NCBI GenBank assembly: GCA_900550925.1 | Contig: URTU01000020.1 | Location: 1 to 23,959 of the forward strand | From: an uncultured Alistipes sp. | GTDB lineage: Bacteria; Bacteroidota; Bacteroidia; Bacteroidales; Rikenellaceae | Reading direction: 5' to 3' | Length of the DNA: 23,959 nucleotides | Shown: piece by piece, positions 7,787 through 14,692 of the stretch | Numbering within the stretch: the stretch's first letter is position 1 | Layout of the letters: every line of letters begins with the position of its first letter | Program-made: the position numbers and the translations under genes | The notes under the pieces: generated by a model | The model's input: only the letters and a program-made list of their open reading frames with translations | The model's database searches: none | Told to the model about the DNA's origin: nothing

Positions 7787-7885
7787 CGCCCGCAATGTTT
7801 TGTGCGCATAGTCAATATGCTGTCGGAAGGAGTTTTGGGGCGGCAGGCCGGAGCCGGACGATGCCGTGCTGTGGGGATGTGCCCG

Positions 7886-7917
7886 TTTGGAAATGTGCAT
7901 TCATTTGGCTATCTTGC
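7886..7917 (+). promoter_or_regulatory. Candidate promoter of the phosphodiester glycosidase gene
   Basis: TTTG (7886-7889), a 20-base spacer and TATCTTGC (7910-7917), which matches the first six positions of the common TATCTTTG element but not the last two. It ends 29 bases before the ATG at 7947, a sensible position. Bases 7727-7946 otherwise hold only the oxyR promoter. Confidence 0.45.
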
Positions 7918-7946
7918 GGTATCATTCCAAAAAACCGTGTGCAAAT

Positions 7947-8915
7947 ATGAAAACAACGTTTCTGCTACTCTTCGCTGCTTTTTGGGCAGTTTCTGCGGCT
8001 GCGGCCGGTCCGGTCGACGGCGTACAGTTCATCCGCAGCTGTGATACCCTGGCCGACGGCAAACCGTGCGTATGGTTCGCCGTGGTGGCCGACATGAAGG
8101 CCAATCCCGACCTGCGCTTCGATGCGGTGCTGGTCGATGGCGGCTCGACCCCGTCGAAGGTTTTTGCCGAATATGAGGCTTCGGGGAAGGGACGTCCCGT
8201 TGCCGTTGCCAATGCCGGCTTCTTCAACATGCGAACGTTCGAGTCGGTGAGCCTGCTGGTTTCGGATTCGAAGACCGAGGCCCCGGACAACAACAGTGCT
8301 TCGCGCCGGATTTCGTCCGACAGCGTGGTTTCGGCGCGCCCGATCCATGCCGCTTTCGGACAGATGCCCGACGGCAGCTTCGAGGCTCAGTGGATCTATT
8401 GCCACGAGGCTGACAACCGTGAACCGTATGTCTATCCCTTTGCCGTCGGCAACGACGATTCGCTGAAGTGCTACTCTCCGACAGGACCGGCTCTGGGAGC
8501 CTACGGGGCCTATCGCTGGGATGCTGTCGAGGCTGTGGGAGCCGGACCGATGCTGGTCAAGGATGGACGGGACGTGTCGTTGGCGAGTTCGTGCGGCGAG
8601 ATGTATTACCGGACAATTGGCGGTGCGGCTCGTCATCCGCGTACGGCAGTCGGGGTGACCGGTGACGGAAAGGTGATACTGCTTGTGGCCGACGGCCGCG
8701 GCATGAACGGCAGCGTTGGGTGTACGTTGTCCGAACTGGCCGATATCATGATTGGACTTGGGGCCGTCGAGGCGATCAATCTGGATGGAGGAGGGTCGTC
8801 GGCGATAGTCGATTCGGAGGGTAAACTGATGAACCGTCCGAGCGATACGGGCAAGCGTGTCGAACCTGTCGAGCGTCGGGTTCCGACCTTCGTGGTCATA
8901 GCCGAGGCGGAGTGA
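7947..8915 (+). CDS. Secreted phosphodiester glycosidase family protein (NAGPA domain)
   Basis: This 322-residue exported protein has a NAGPA-type domain (PF09992). In mammals this domain removes N-acetylglucosamine from mannose-6-phosphate diesters; bacterial members act on phosphodiester-linked sugars or are uncharacterised. The start at 7947 is preferred because MKTTFLLLFAAFWAVSAAAA is a clear signal peptide with an Ala-rich cleavage region; the frame stays open further upstream, but that sequence is not protein-like. Family hallmarks are VANAGFFNMR in the first third, an RHPRTAVGVTGDGKVILLV strand pair, and the closing VEAINLDGGGSSAIV. The C-terminus ends soon after the domain, so there is no additional binding module. 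It stands alone, divergent from oxyR and convergent with greA. The substrate is unknown; a cell-wall or host-glycan phosphodiester would fit a gut bacterium, as inference. Confidence 0.85.
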   Translation: MKTTFLLLFAAFWAVSAAAAGPVDGVQFIRSCDTLADGKPCVWFAVVADMKANPDLRFDAVLVDGGSTPSKVFAEYEASGKGRPVAVANAGFFNMRTFESVSLLVSDSKTEAPDNNSASRRISSDSVVSARPIHAAFGQMPDGSFEAQWIYCHEADNREPYVYPFAVGNDDSLKCYSPTGPALGAYGAYRWDAVEAVGAGPMLVKDGRDVSLASSCGEMYYRTIGGAARHPRTAVGVTGDGKVILLVADGRGMNGSVGCTLSELADIMIGLGAVEAINLDGGGSSAIVDSEGKLMNRPSDTGKRVEPVERRVPTFVVIAEAE

Positions 8916-8985
8916 TCCTTTGATTCCGTATTTCAGGCGCACATTGCCTCTTGCTTCCGGGTGAGGGGGCTATGAGTAATAACAG

Positions 8986-9029
8986 AAGCCGTGCGGCCCG
9001 ACCCCACAAAAAGGTCTGCCGCACGGCTT
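8986..9029. terminator. Bidirectional intrinsic terminator between the glycosidase gene and greA
   Basis: A perfect 12-bp inverted repeat, AAGCCGTGCGGC (8986-8997) and GCCGCACGGCTT (9018-9029), has a 20-base loop. On the plus strand it is followed by TCGGTTTT, on the minus strand by TCTGTTATT. It lies between the convergent stops at 8915 and 9079. Confidence 0.8.
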
Positions 9030-9078
9030 TCGGTTTTAAGGAGGCTTGGGCCGGGTTTTGCCGGCTGCGCATGCCGGA

Positions 9079-9555
9079 TCAGATCGAGATGTCGAGGATC
9101 TCGAAGTCGATAGTTCCGGCGGGCACGACCACATTCACGCGATCGCCCTTCTTTTTTCCGAGAATGGCCTGGGCAATCGGGGTTCCGATAGCCAGTTTTC
9201 CTTCGCGGAGGTTTGCTTCGTTTTCCGATACGATGGTATAGGTCATCTGTTTTCCGTTGTTGTGGTTCAGCAGTGTGACCTTGCTCAATATCTGGACTTT
9301 GCTTTTGTCGATTTTCGATTCGTCTATGATTCGGGCATTTGTGAGCGTCGCCTCCAGTTTGGCAATACGCATTTCGAGCATGCCCTGTGCCTCACGGGCG
9401 GCATCGTATTCGGCATTTTCTGACAGATCGCCTTTGTCTCTGGCCTCCGCAATCGCTGCCGAGATGGCAGGGCGTTCGACCGAGCGCATGTGATCGAGCT
9501 CGTCTTTCAGCTTTTTGTAACCCTCTTCGGTCAGGTAAATAATCTCTTTAGCCAT
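9079..9555 (-). CDS. greA: Transcription elongation factor GreA
   Basis: This 158-residue protein rescues backtracked RNA polymerase by stimulating cleavage of the nascent RNA through the secondary channel. The N-terminal coiled coil spans about residues 8-75. Its tip carries ARDKGDLSENAEYDAA, including the conserved acidic residues that hold the catalytic Mg. The C-terminal FKBP-like domain (about 80-158) includes GTPIAQAILGKKKGD. The length is typical of GreA. The ATG at 9555 is preceded by a leader of about 80 bases with its own promoter and a terminator-like hairpin. The gene is divergent from cls and ends at the bidirectional terminator shared with the glycosidase gene. Confidence 0.96.
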   Translation of the reverse strand: MAKEIIYLTEEGYKKLKDELDHMRSVERPAISAAIAEARDKGDLSENAEYDAAREAQGMLEMRIAKLEATLTNARIIDESKIDKSKVQILSKVTLLNHNNGKQMTYTIVSENEANLREGKLAIGTPIAQAILGKKKGDRVNVVVPAGTIDFEILDISI

Positions 9556-9592
9556 AGTTTTCTGTTAGTGCTATTGGTTAACGTTCAAACGT

Positions 9593-9628
9593 AAAAAAAC
9601 ATGAATCCCGACCTTTCGGCCGGAACCC
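9593..9628 (-). terminator. Terminator-like hairpin in the greA leader
   Basis: On the minus strand GGGTTCCGGCC (9628-9618), loop GAAA and GGTCGGGATTC (9613-9603) can form an 11-bp stem with several G-T wobbles and a GNRA loop. After ATG comes a run of seven T (9599-9593). It begins roughly 10 bases after the predicted transcription start and ends about 40 bases before the greA ATG. No other minus-strand gene ends here, so I read it as a leader attenuator. Confidence 0.5.
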
Positions 9629-9643
9629 AAATCATCTGTAATG

Positions 9644-9675
9644 CAAAGATAGGGAATAATTGTCGAAATCACAAA
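9644..9675 (-). promoter_or_regulatory. Promoter of greA
   Basis: The minus strand has TTTG (9675-9672), a 20-base spacer and TATCTTTG (9651-9644), a full consensus match. Predicted start is near 9637. It interleaves with the cls promoter on the opposite strand. Confidence 0.75.
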
Positions 9676-9692
9676 ATTTTTCGCTATCTTTG
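9659..9692 (+). promoter_or_regulatory. Promoter of cls
   Basis: A perfect -7 element TATCTTTG (9685-9692) has ATTG (9659-9662), one mismatch from TTTG, 22 bases upstream. Predicted start is near 9699, giving a leader of about 90 bases before the cls start. The upstream box lies between the two greA promoter boxes. Confidence 0.55.
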
Positions 9693-9701
9693 TTTTGCGT
9701 T

Positions 9702-9734
9702 ACCTGCCGTCCGACTGTCGGTCGGGTCGCAGGT
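9702..9734 (+). promoter_or_regulatory. Hairpin at the 5' end of the cls leader
   Basis: Nested inverted repeats: outer ACCTGC (9702-9707) with GCAGGT (9729-9734), and inner CCGAC (9711-9715) with GTCGG (9721-9725). It would form almost at the first base of the cls transcript. It has no following T run, so it is more likely an mRNA-stabilising or regulatory element than a terminator. Confidence 0.4.
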
Positions 9735-9787
9735 CGGCCGGACATCGGTATTGAGATGCCGTTTGCCGGCGGAATAATGGAGTGTCT

Positions 9788-11149
9788 ATGACGGGGTTGT
9801 GGCTTATCTTGACGATCGTATACACAATCGTGGTATTGGTTTCGCTCGTTCTGGTGATCGAACAGATGAGGGAACCGGTATGGAGTTTCGCATGGATGAT
9901 GTCCATCGTCTTCATTCCGGTTGTGGGGTTGCTGCTGTTCATTCTGATCGGCTACCGGCCTGCCCGCCAGCGCAAGACCGCCCCGCCGCATATCGAACGT
10001 AGCGAACGTATTCCGTTCATCACCCTGCTCGAAAACAACTCCGACGCCAAACTGGCCATACACAACCGTCTGGAGGTGCTTCACAACGGCGACAACACCT
10101 TCTCGTCGATAGCCCGCGAATTGGCCCGGGCCCGCGAGTCGATCCATATCGAATATTATATTTTCTGCGAGGACGAGGTCGGTACGCAGATTGCATCGCT
10201 GCTCGAACAGAAGGCCCGTGAGGGTGTCGAGGTGCGTCTGATCTTCGATGCCGTGGGGAGCTGGAAACTGAGCAAGGCCTTCATCAGCCGGCTTCGGGCG
10301 AGCGGTGTCGAGGTGGGGAGTTTCTCGCCGGTATCGTTCCCGTGGTTCACCCACCGGCTCAACTACCGCAACCACCGCAAGATAGTGGTTGTGGACGGGA
10401 AAGTGGCCTATACGGGTGGCATAAATATTGCGGAACGCTACCTCAAGGGCGATACGATGGGTCTTTGGCACGATGTTCATCTGCGGATCGAGGGCGATGC
10501 CGTTGCCGACTTCCAGCGGCTGTTCCTGTCGGACTGGTCGCTGGTGCGGGGAGTTACGATCGATTCGCCGCGATATTTTCCGCTGCCCGAGGTGACCGAG
10601 CAGGCTCCGATGCAGGTGGTCTGGTCGAGTGTCAGTTCGCGGTGGTCGGCCATCTCGCAGGCCTTCTTTGCGGCCATTACCGGCGCGGCCCGGACGATAA
10701 CCATCTCGACCCCCTATTTTATACCGTCGGTGGCGCTGCTCGAAGCCCTGAAGGTGGCCGCGCTGAAGGGCGTCGATGTCCGGATAGTGATACCGGCCAA
10801 GTCGGACAGCCGTCTGGTGCATCTTGCAACCTGTTCGTTTGTCGACGGGCTTTTGAGCGCCGGCGTCAAGGTCTATCTCTATACGGCAGGCTTCCTGCAC
10901 TCGAAACTTATCGCCGTCGACGGCCGTATGGCTTCGGTCGGGACCGCAAATATGGATATCCGCAGCCTGGAGGACAATTTCGAAGTCTCGACCTTTATCT
11001 ACGACCGCGAGGTTGTGCGTCAGCTTTCGGCGACGCTCGACGATTACATCTCCCACAGCCGTCGTGTCATGCCCGACGAGTGGTACGGACGTTCGCGTGG
11101 GCAGCGCATGCTCGAGGCGCTGGCACGGCTGTTCAGTCCATTGCTGTAG
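9788..11149 (+). CDS. cls: Cardiolipin synthase (phospholipase D superfamily)
   Basis: This 453-residue inner-membrane enzyme joins two phosphatidylglycerol molecules into cardiolipin. Two N-terminal membrane segments (about 3-25 and 33-55) precede a PLD pair with two HKD motifs: HRKIVVVD with His196, Lys198 and Asp203, and HSKLIAVD with His371, Lys373 and Asp378, each followed by the expected Gly-x-x-N segments. Length and layout match bacterial ClsA-type enzymes. I chose ATG 9788 because GGAG sits 5 bases before it; a GTG two codons upstream (9782) is an alternative. It lies alone, divergent from greA, with its own promoter and a structured leader. With cdsA and psd it is the third phospholipid gene in the window. 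A PLD-type phosphatidylserine synthase is unlikely given the membrane segments and HKD context. Confidence 0.94.
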   Translation: MTGLWLILTIVYTIVVLVSLVLVIEQMREPVWSFAWMMSIVFIPVVGLLLFILIGYRPARQRKTAPPHIERSERIPFITLLENNSDAKLAIHNRLEVLHNGDNTFSSIARELARARESIHIEYYIFCEDEVGTQIASLLEQKAREGVEVRLIFDAVGSWKLSKAFISRLRASGVEVGSFSPVSFPWFTHRLNYRNHRKIVVVDGKVAYTGGINIAERYLKGDTMGLWHDVHLRIEGDAVADFQRLFLSDWSLVRGVTIDSPRYFPLPEVTEQAPMQVVWSSVSSRWSAISQAFFAAITGAARTITISTPYFIPSVALLEALKVAALKGVDVRIVIPAKSDSRLVHLATCSFVDGLLSAGVKVYLYTAGFLHSKLIAVDGRMASVGTANMDIRSLEDNFEVSTFIYDREVVRQLSATLDDYISHSRRVMPDEWYGRSRGQRMLEALARLFSPLL

Positions 11150-11253
11150 CCGCACGCCCCCTGCACTCCCGCAATCCAGCATTCCCGCACCCCGGCAACT
11201 CTTTCCCCGATTGAATGGATGTCGAAACCGTAACGACTCTAAATTTTACGGTT
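11150..11253 (+). other. C-rich intergenic stretch after cls, possible Rho loading region
   Basis: There is no hairpin with a T run after cls. Instead bases 11150-11210 are strongly C-rich and G-poor on the plus strand (about 33 C and 9 G by hand count) with little base-pairing potential, as in Rho utilisation sites. I see no convincing promoter for the next gene here. Confidence 0.3.
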
Positions 11254-11865
11254 ATGAGAACTCTTTTTACGACATTGTGTTTGGTGCTGACGGCATTTGG
11301 TACGGCCTCGGCGCAGATGTTGCGTATCGGCGTACGCGGAGGTGTGAATATTGCCGATACGCGTTTCGATCAGGTCACGCTGGAGGGGTGCCGCATTTCG
11401 CGCGGGCAGGATTCGCCCGGCTATCAGGTTGCCTTGGTGACGCGGTTGACGATTCCGAAATTCCTTCAGATTGCGCCCGAACTGCAGTTCACTTCGCATG
11501 ACTATTCCTACCGGATCAGCGGCGAACGCTACGGCGATGTGAAGATATCGGTCAAGAGGCTTGAACTGCCGGTGATTATCGGGTTCAACATTTCGGCATT
11601 CAGGTTGTTCGGCGGGCCGGTGTTCCGACTGGCACACTCCGAGCAGAGCAACCGCAGGGATCTCGGGTTCGATGTGCATTACAACGATTCGGATGTGGCA
11701 TTGATGGCCGGAGCGGGGTTCGACATCGGTAAATTCTTCATCGACGCCCGCTATATTGCCTACCCGAGGGCGAGCTACAATCTGTTTACGGTTGACGGAT
11801 CGCGGCGGTATGTCCGGATGAAACGGAACTGGATGTGGCAGTTCTCGGCCGGATTGTTTTTCTGA
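11254..11865 (+). CDS. Outer-membrane beta-barrel protein, PorT-like family
   Basis: This 203-residue protein has the signal peptide MRTLFTTLCLVLTAFGTASA, followed by a mature part that begins with a glycine-rich strand (IGVRGGVNIADTRF). Alternating hydrophobic/polar strands run to the end, which finishes with an aromatic strand, WQFSAGLFF, the usual C-terminal signal for barrel insertion. The pattern (GVRGGVN, ELQFTSHDYSY, LELPVIIGFN, FRLFGGPVFRL, AGAGFDIGKFFIDARY) is that of the PorT/outer-membrane beta-barrel family (PF13568). PorT proper serves type IX secretion, but this broad family has many small barrels of unknown role, so I do not call it porT. The start at 11254 is chosen from the signal peptide. 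It lies downstream of cls and converges on the lipoprotein gene at a terminator. Confidence 0.8.
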   Translation: MRTLFTTLCLVLTAFGTASAQMLRIGVRGGVNIADTRFDQVTLEGCRISRGQDSPGYQVALVTRLTIPKFLQIAPELQFTSHDYSYRISGERYGDVKISVKRLELPVIIGFNISAFRLFGGPVFRLAHSEQSNRRDLGFDVHYNDSDVALMAGAGFDIGKFFIDARYIAYPRASYNLFTVDGSRRYVRMKRNWMWQFSAGLFF

Positions 11866-12012
11866 TGCCTGACAGAGTAGTCTGCAGCTGCAATTGAACT
11901 TCGGAAGTTCTGGCCCGGACGGAGTACGGAGGCAGGTAAATGGGTGTGACCGTTATGGCCGTTGTGGTGCCGGAGTGGCGGCATGGACGGCGTTGAAAAC
12001 GACAGTGGCGCA

Positions 12013-12061
12013 ACAGTATTGGCGCAGATTGTGTTATACAGTCTGCGCCAATGCTGTTTTT
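12013..12061 (+). terminator. Intrinsic terminator after the PorT-like gene
   Basis: ACAGTATTGGCGCAGA (12013-12028) pairs with TCTGCGCCAATGCTGT (12042-12057) in a 16-bp stem with one G-T wobble and a 13-base loop, followed by a T run. The T run overlaps the end of the convergent lipoprotein gene at 12060. The remaining bases 11866-12012 show no gene. Confidence 0.85.
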
Positions 12062-12848
12062 ATCGTACTGCGGTGTTGTGAATGGAGTATTGGATGGATG
12101 CGGTTCCGCCGGTGAGGTTGGCCGTGAAATCGGGCACTGGCTTTGCGCCGGTGCCGTCGGTAACCACGATCTGGCTCTTCCCCTCGACGAATCCGCCGTC
12201 GGCACGATAGGCCAGCGGCTCAACGATGTCGAACTTGACCTTGAAATATTCGCCGCTGGTCAGCGAGGCGCGCTGTTCGATATATCCGCTGCCGGAGATC
12301 TCATATTCGAATATGGGCTGGTATTCGAGATCGGCATCGTAGATCTCCGTACCGCCGGTTATCTCGTAGCTCCCGTTGCCGATGAAGGGGTATGACACGA
12401 CGTTGATTATGTCTATCTGCCATTTGCCTTCGGCAAGGCAATCTATCGTGATTTTGTTGTTGGATGAGACAAACGGATCGCTGTTGGCCGATGCCTCCCA
12501 CCGGCTGCCGGACGTATTGAGGCTCCCGTCGCAGCTGAACGAGTAGAGTACCTCGCCCGACCGCCGCAGACACCATATCCCGTTGTCATCCTGACGGATT
12601 TTCATCGTCGGGAAATAACGCTCGTCGATCGCCTGCCGCTCGGCCTCGTCGGCTTCGATGTACCGGTCGACGATCTGTGCGAGGCTCATTATGCGCAGGT
12701 ACTCGGCAAGTGACAGGTTGGTGTATCCGAATGTCTTCAGCGCAAAACGGTCGCGATCCGATTCGGATTCGCCCTTTTTGATTACGCAGCCGCAGAGCAT
12801 TGTCGCTGCCATCACTACGGCTGTCAGTCGTATTATTACATGTTTCAT
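12060..12848 (-). CDS. Uncharacterised lipoprotein
   Basis: I do not recognise a family. The 262-residue product starts at ATG 12848 with a basic/hydrophobic lipoprotein signal (MKHVIIRLTAVVMAATM) and lipobox LCGC, lipid-modified Cys21, followed by a charged stretch (KKGESESDRDR). A predicted helical region (about 35-75) containing LSLAEYLRIMSLAQIVDRYI is followed by a beta-rich, Ser/Gly/Asn/Thr-rich remainder, as in many Bacteroidales cell-surface lipoproteins. The frame stays open upstream, but the lipobox fixes the start. It follows the barrel gene by 25 bases on the same strand, so the two are probably co-transcribed and may work together in the outer membrane; this is inference from position. 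It converges on the PorT-like gene. Confidence 0.75.
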   Translation of the reverse strand: MKHVIIRLTAVVMAATMLCGCVIKKGESESDRDRFALKTFGYTNLSLAEYLRIMSLAQIVDRYIEADEAERQAIDERYFPTMKIRQDDNGIWCLRRSGEVLYSFSCDGSLNTSGSRWEASANSDPFVSSNNKITIDCLAEGKWQIDIINVVSYPFIGNGSYEITGGTEIYDADLEYQPIFEYEISGSGYIEQRASLTSGEYFKVKFDIVEPLAYRADGGFVEGKSQIVVTDGTGAKPVPDFTANLTGGTASIQYSIHNTAVR

Positions 12849-12873
12849 GGTTGTCGGAGATTGTCGGGTGGGG

Positions 12874-13545
12874 TTAGAAACGGTATCCGATGCCGGCATT
12901 CATGCATCCGATGGAGCTGGCACCGAATTCGGCAAAGCCATAGAGCTTACGGCCCACCGAGATACCGAGAATGGTTGTGTGTATTGTGACGTATCGTTCC
13001 TGATAGGTGTATTGGTCGCCCGAAAAGGAGGTGCTTTTCGACCGCATCCGGCCTATTCCGGCACCGATCTGCGAATATATCCTGACCATTGGGCGGTTGA
13101 GGTATTGGAACCGCAGTGTGGGCGTGAATATGAGATGGTTGTCGGCATACTGCGGACCGGCCTCTCCGTTCAGACGGTTGAACGATCGTTGGTGGACATT
13201 GGCGAAGGTGAGGTATGCACCCACGGCGAGCCACCTGAGCGGGCTGTAGTGGTACGAAAGCGAGTATGCTCCGGCCGTGACCTGATTGCCCCGGCGGTAG
13301 TTGTCTCGGATGCTGAGGCCCTCGTAATATACGTCATTATGGCGTGAGCCTAAATAGTAGTAGTCGCCGTTGAGAATGGCGAAGGCTCCGACCGTCAAAC
13401 GCAGGTCGTGCCTCTCGAACTCGGATTTCGTTCCGGACAGTGCATTGTGCAGCGCCTTGTCCGGCAACGTGGCATCCGGCGGAGTCTGACCGTAGCAGAT
13501 GATGCCGAAGGCTGCAAACAGAGTAGTCAGGATAAGTTTCTTCAT
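12874..13545 (-). CDS. Putative outer-membrane beta-barrel protein
   Basis: This 223-residue protein has the signal peptide MKKLILTTLFAAFGIICYG, cleaved before about residue 20. After a short soluble N-terminus come repeated amphipathic strands rich in Tyr, Gly and Arg (VTAGAYSLSYHYSPLRWLAV, LIFTPTLRFQYLN, VRIYSQIGAGIGRM, ILGISVGRKLYGFAEFGASS) and a terminal GIGYRF. The final Phe is typical of proteins inserted by the Bam machinery. I cannot assign a named family; the size fits an eight-stranded barrel. It starts the two-gene unit with the lipoprotein at 12060. No clear promoter was found in 13546-13663. A functional link with the lipoprotein is likely but unproven. Confidence 0.72.
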   Translation of the reverse strand: MKKLILTTLFAAFGIICYGQTPPDATLPDKALHNALSGTKSEFERHDLRLTVGAFAILNGDYYYLGSRHNDVYYEGLSIRDNYRRGNQVTAGAYSLSYHYSPLRWLAVGAYLTFANVHQRSFNRLNGEAGPQYADNHLIFTPTLRFQYLNRPMVRIYSQIGAGIGRMRSKSTSFSGDQYTYQERYVTIHTTILGISVGRKLYGFAEFGASSIGCMNAGIGYRF

Positions 13546-13656
13546 AATATGTTGTGTGATGCGATTGATGTCAATATTCAGGTTTGGTATTTATGGTCAA
13601 GACAAACTTCAGCCGGGATTCGTTGCACGTCGGAGCGATTTTTTGCCGGGTGCGAC

Positions 13657-13700
13657 AAAAACGATTCAAGGCCGTCAGGACGACCCGGGCGGCCTTGAAT
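13657..13700 (-). terminator. Intrinsic terminator of mdh
   Basis: On the minus strand ATTCAAGGCCG (13700-13690) and CGGCCTTGAAT (13674-13664) form a perfect 11-bp stem with a 15-base loop, followed by CG and five T (13661-13657). It starts 17 bases after the mdh stop. Confidence 0.85.
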
Positions 13701-13717
13701 AATGGTGAAGTGCGGAA

Positions 13718-14659
13718 TTAGAGCACCTTCAGGTCATGAAGTACGGCGATGTTCTTGCGGACGGCAGCGGCCGAAGCTTCGAACTTGCTCTTCTCTTCTT
13801 CGGTGAGTTCGATCTCGACAACCTTCTCGCAACCGTTCTTACCGATGATTGCCGGCACGCCGATGCAGATGTCATTCTGTCCGAATTCGCCTTCGAGATA
13901 TACGCACGAGGGGATCATCTTCTTCTGGTCGAAGAGGATGGCCTCAACGACAGATGCTGCTGCGGCACCCGGAGCATACCAAGCCGAAGTTCCGAGCAGA
14001 CCGGTCAGTGTAGCGCCTCCGACCATCGTGTCGGCAGCGACCTTGGCAAGAGTCTCGGCGTCGAGGAATTTCGAAACGGGGTTGCCGCGGAACGAGGCCT
14101 TGCTCACCAGCGGTATCATGGTTGTATCGCCGTGGCCGCCGATAACCATACCGTCGATATCGTTGATATTTGCGTTGAGGGCCTTGCTCAGGTAGCACTT
14201 GAAGCGCGACGAGTCGAGGGCTCCGCCCATGCCGATGACACGGTTTTTGGGCAGGCCGCTGCTCTTGAGAGCGAGGTATGTCATGGGGTCCATCGGGTTC
14301 GAGACGATGACACAGATGGCGTTGGGCGAGTATTTCAGTACGCTGCTCATAACGCTCTTTACGATACCGGCATTTACACCGATGAGCTCTTCGCGGGTCA
14401 TTCCGGGTTTACGGGGGAGGCCCGAGGTGATTACTACGACATCCGAATCGGCGGTTTTTGAGTAGTCGTTTGTAACGCCAGTCATTTTGGTTCCGCCGTC
14501 GAACAGGGCCGAAGCCTGATACATGTCGAGAACCTTGCCTTCAGCGAAGCCCTCCTTGATGTCGATCAGAACGACTTCGTTGGCCAGACCGTGCATGGCA
14601 ATCACATTTGCGCACGTGGCGCCTACATTGCCGGCGCCTACAACTGTTACTTTTCCCAT
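13718..14659 (-). CDS. mdh: Malate dehydrogenase (NAD, LDH-like type)
   Basis: This 313-residue enzyme interconverts malate and oxaloacetate. The N-terminal Rossmann fold has GAGNVGAT (8-15), and Asp33 in LIDI selects NAD over NADP. Substrate residues are visible: Arg83 in LPRKPGM, with Met87 behind it as expected for malate rather than lactate specificity, Arg89, Asn121, Asp150-x-Arg152 in LDSSRF, and the catalytic His176 in GGHGD. Length and sequence fit the MDH type 3 group common in Bacteroidetes, where the enzyme serves the reductive succinate branch of anaerobic metabolism. It follows gcvH by 33 bases and ends at a strong terminator. The spacer holds an A-rich repeat directly before the ATG. 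Confidence 0.96.
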   Translation of the reverse strand: MGKVTVVGAGNVGATCANVIAMHGLANEVVLIDIKEGFAEGKVLDMYQASALFDGGTKMTGVTNDYSKTADSDVVVITSGLPRKPGMTREELIGVNAGIVKSVMSSVLKYSPNAICVIVSNPMDPMTYLALKSSGLPKNRVIGMGGALDSSRFKCYLSKALNANINDIDGMVIGGHGDTTMIPLVSKASFRGNPVSKFLDAETLAKVAADTMVGGATLTGLLGTSAWYAPGAAAASVVEAILFDQKKMIPSCVYLEGEFGQNDICIGVPAIIGKNGCEKVVEIELTEEEKSKFEASAAAVRKNIAVLHDLKVL

Positions 14660-14661
14660 AG

Positions 14662-14685
14662 TAGTTTTATAGTTTTATAGTTTTT
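14662..14685. repeat. Short tandem repeat in the gcvH-mdh spacer
   Basis: Two exact copies of the 8-base unit TAGTTTTA and a third degenerate one ending in a T run (plus-strand sense). Read on the coding strand this gives an A-rich, unstructured leader right before the mdh ATG, which may help ribosome entry. Too few copies to call it a phase-variable tract. Confidence 0.5.
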
Positions 14686-14692
14686 TTGGAGC

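Noticed and set aside
7866..7946. Upstream ATG giving the glycosidase 27 extra residues
   Set aside because: The extension overlaps the candidate promoter and would bury the signal peptide; ATG 7947 gives a normal exported protein.
9632..11182. A 516-codon minus-strand frame opposite cls
   Set aside because: It is a shadow of the cls reading frame; cls has both HKD motifs, membrane segments and a promoter, while the antisense product has no sensible domain.
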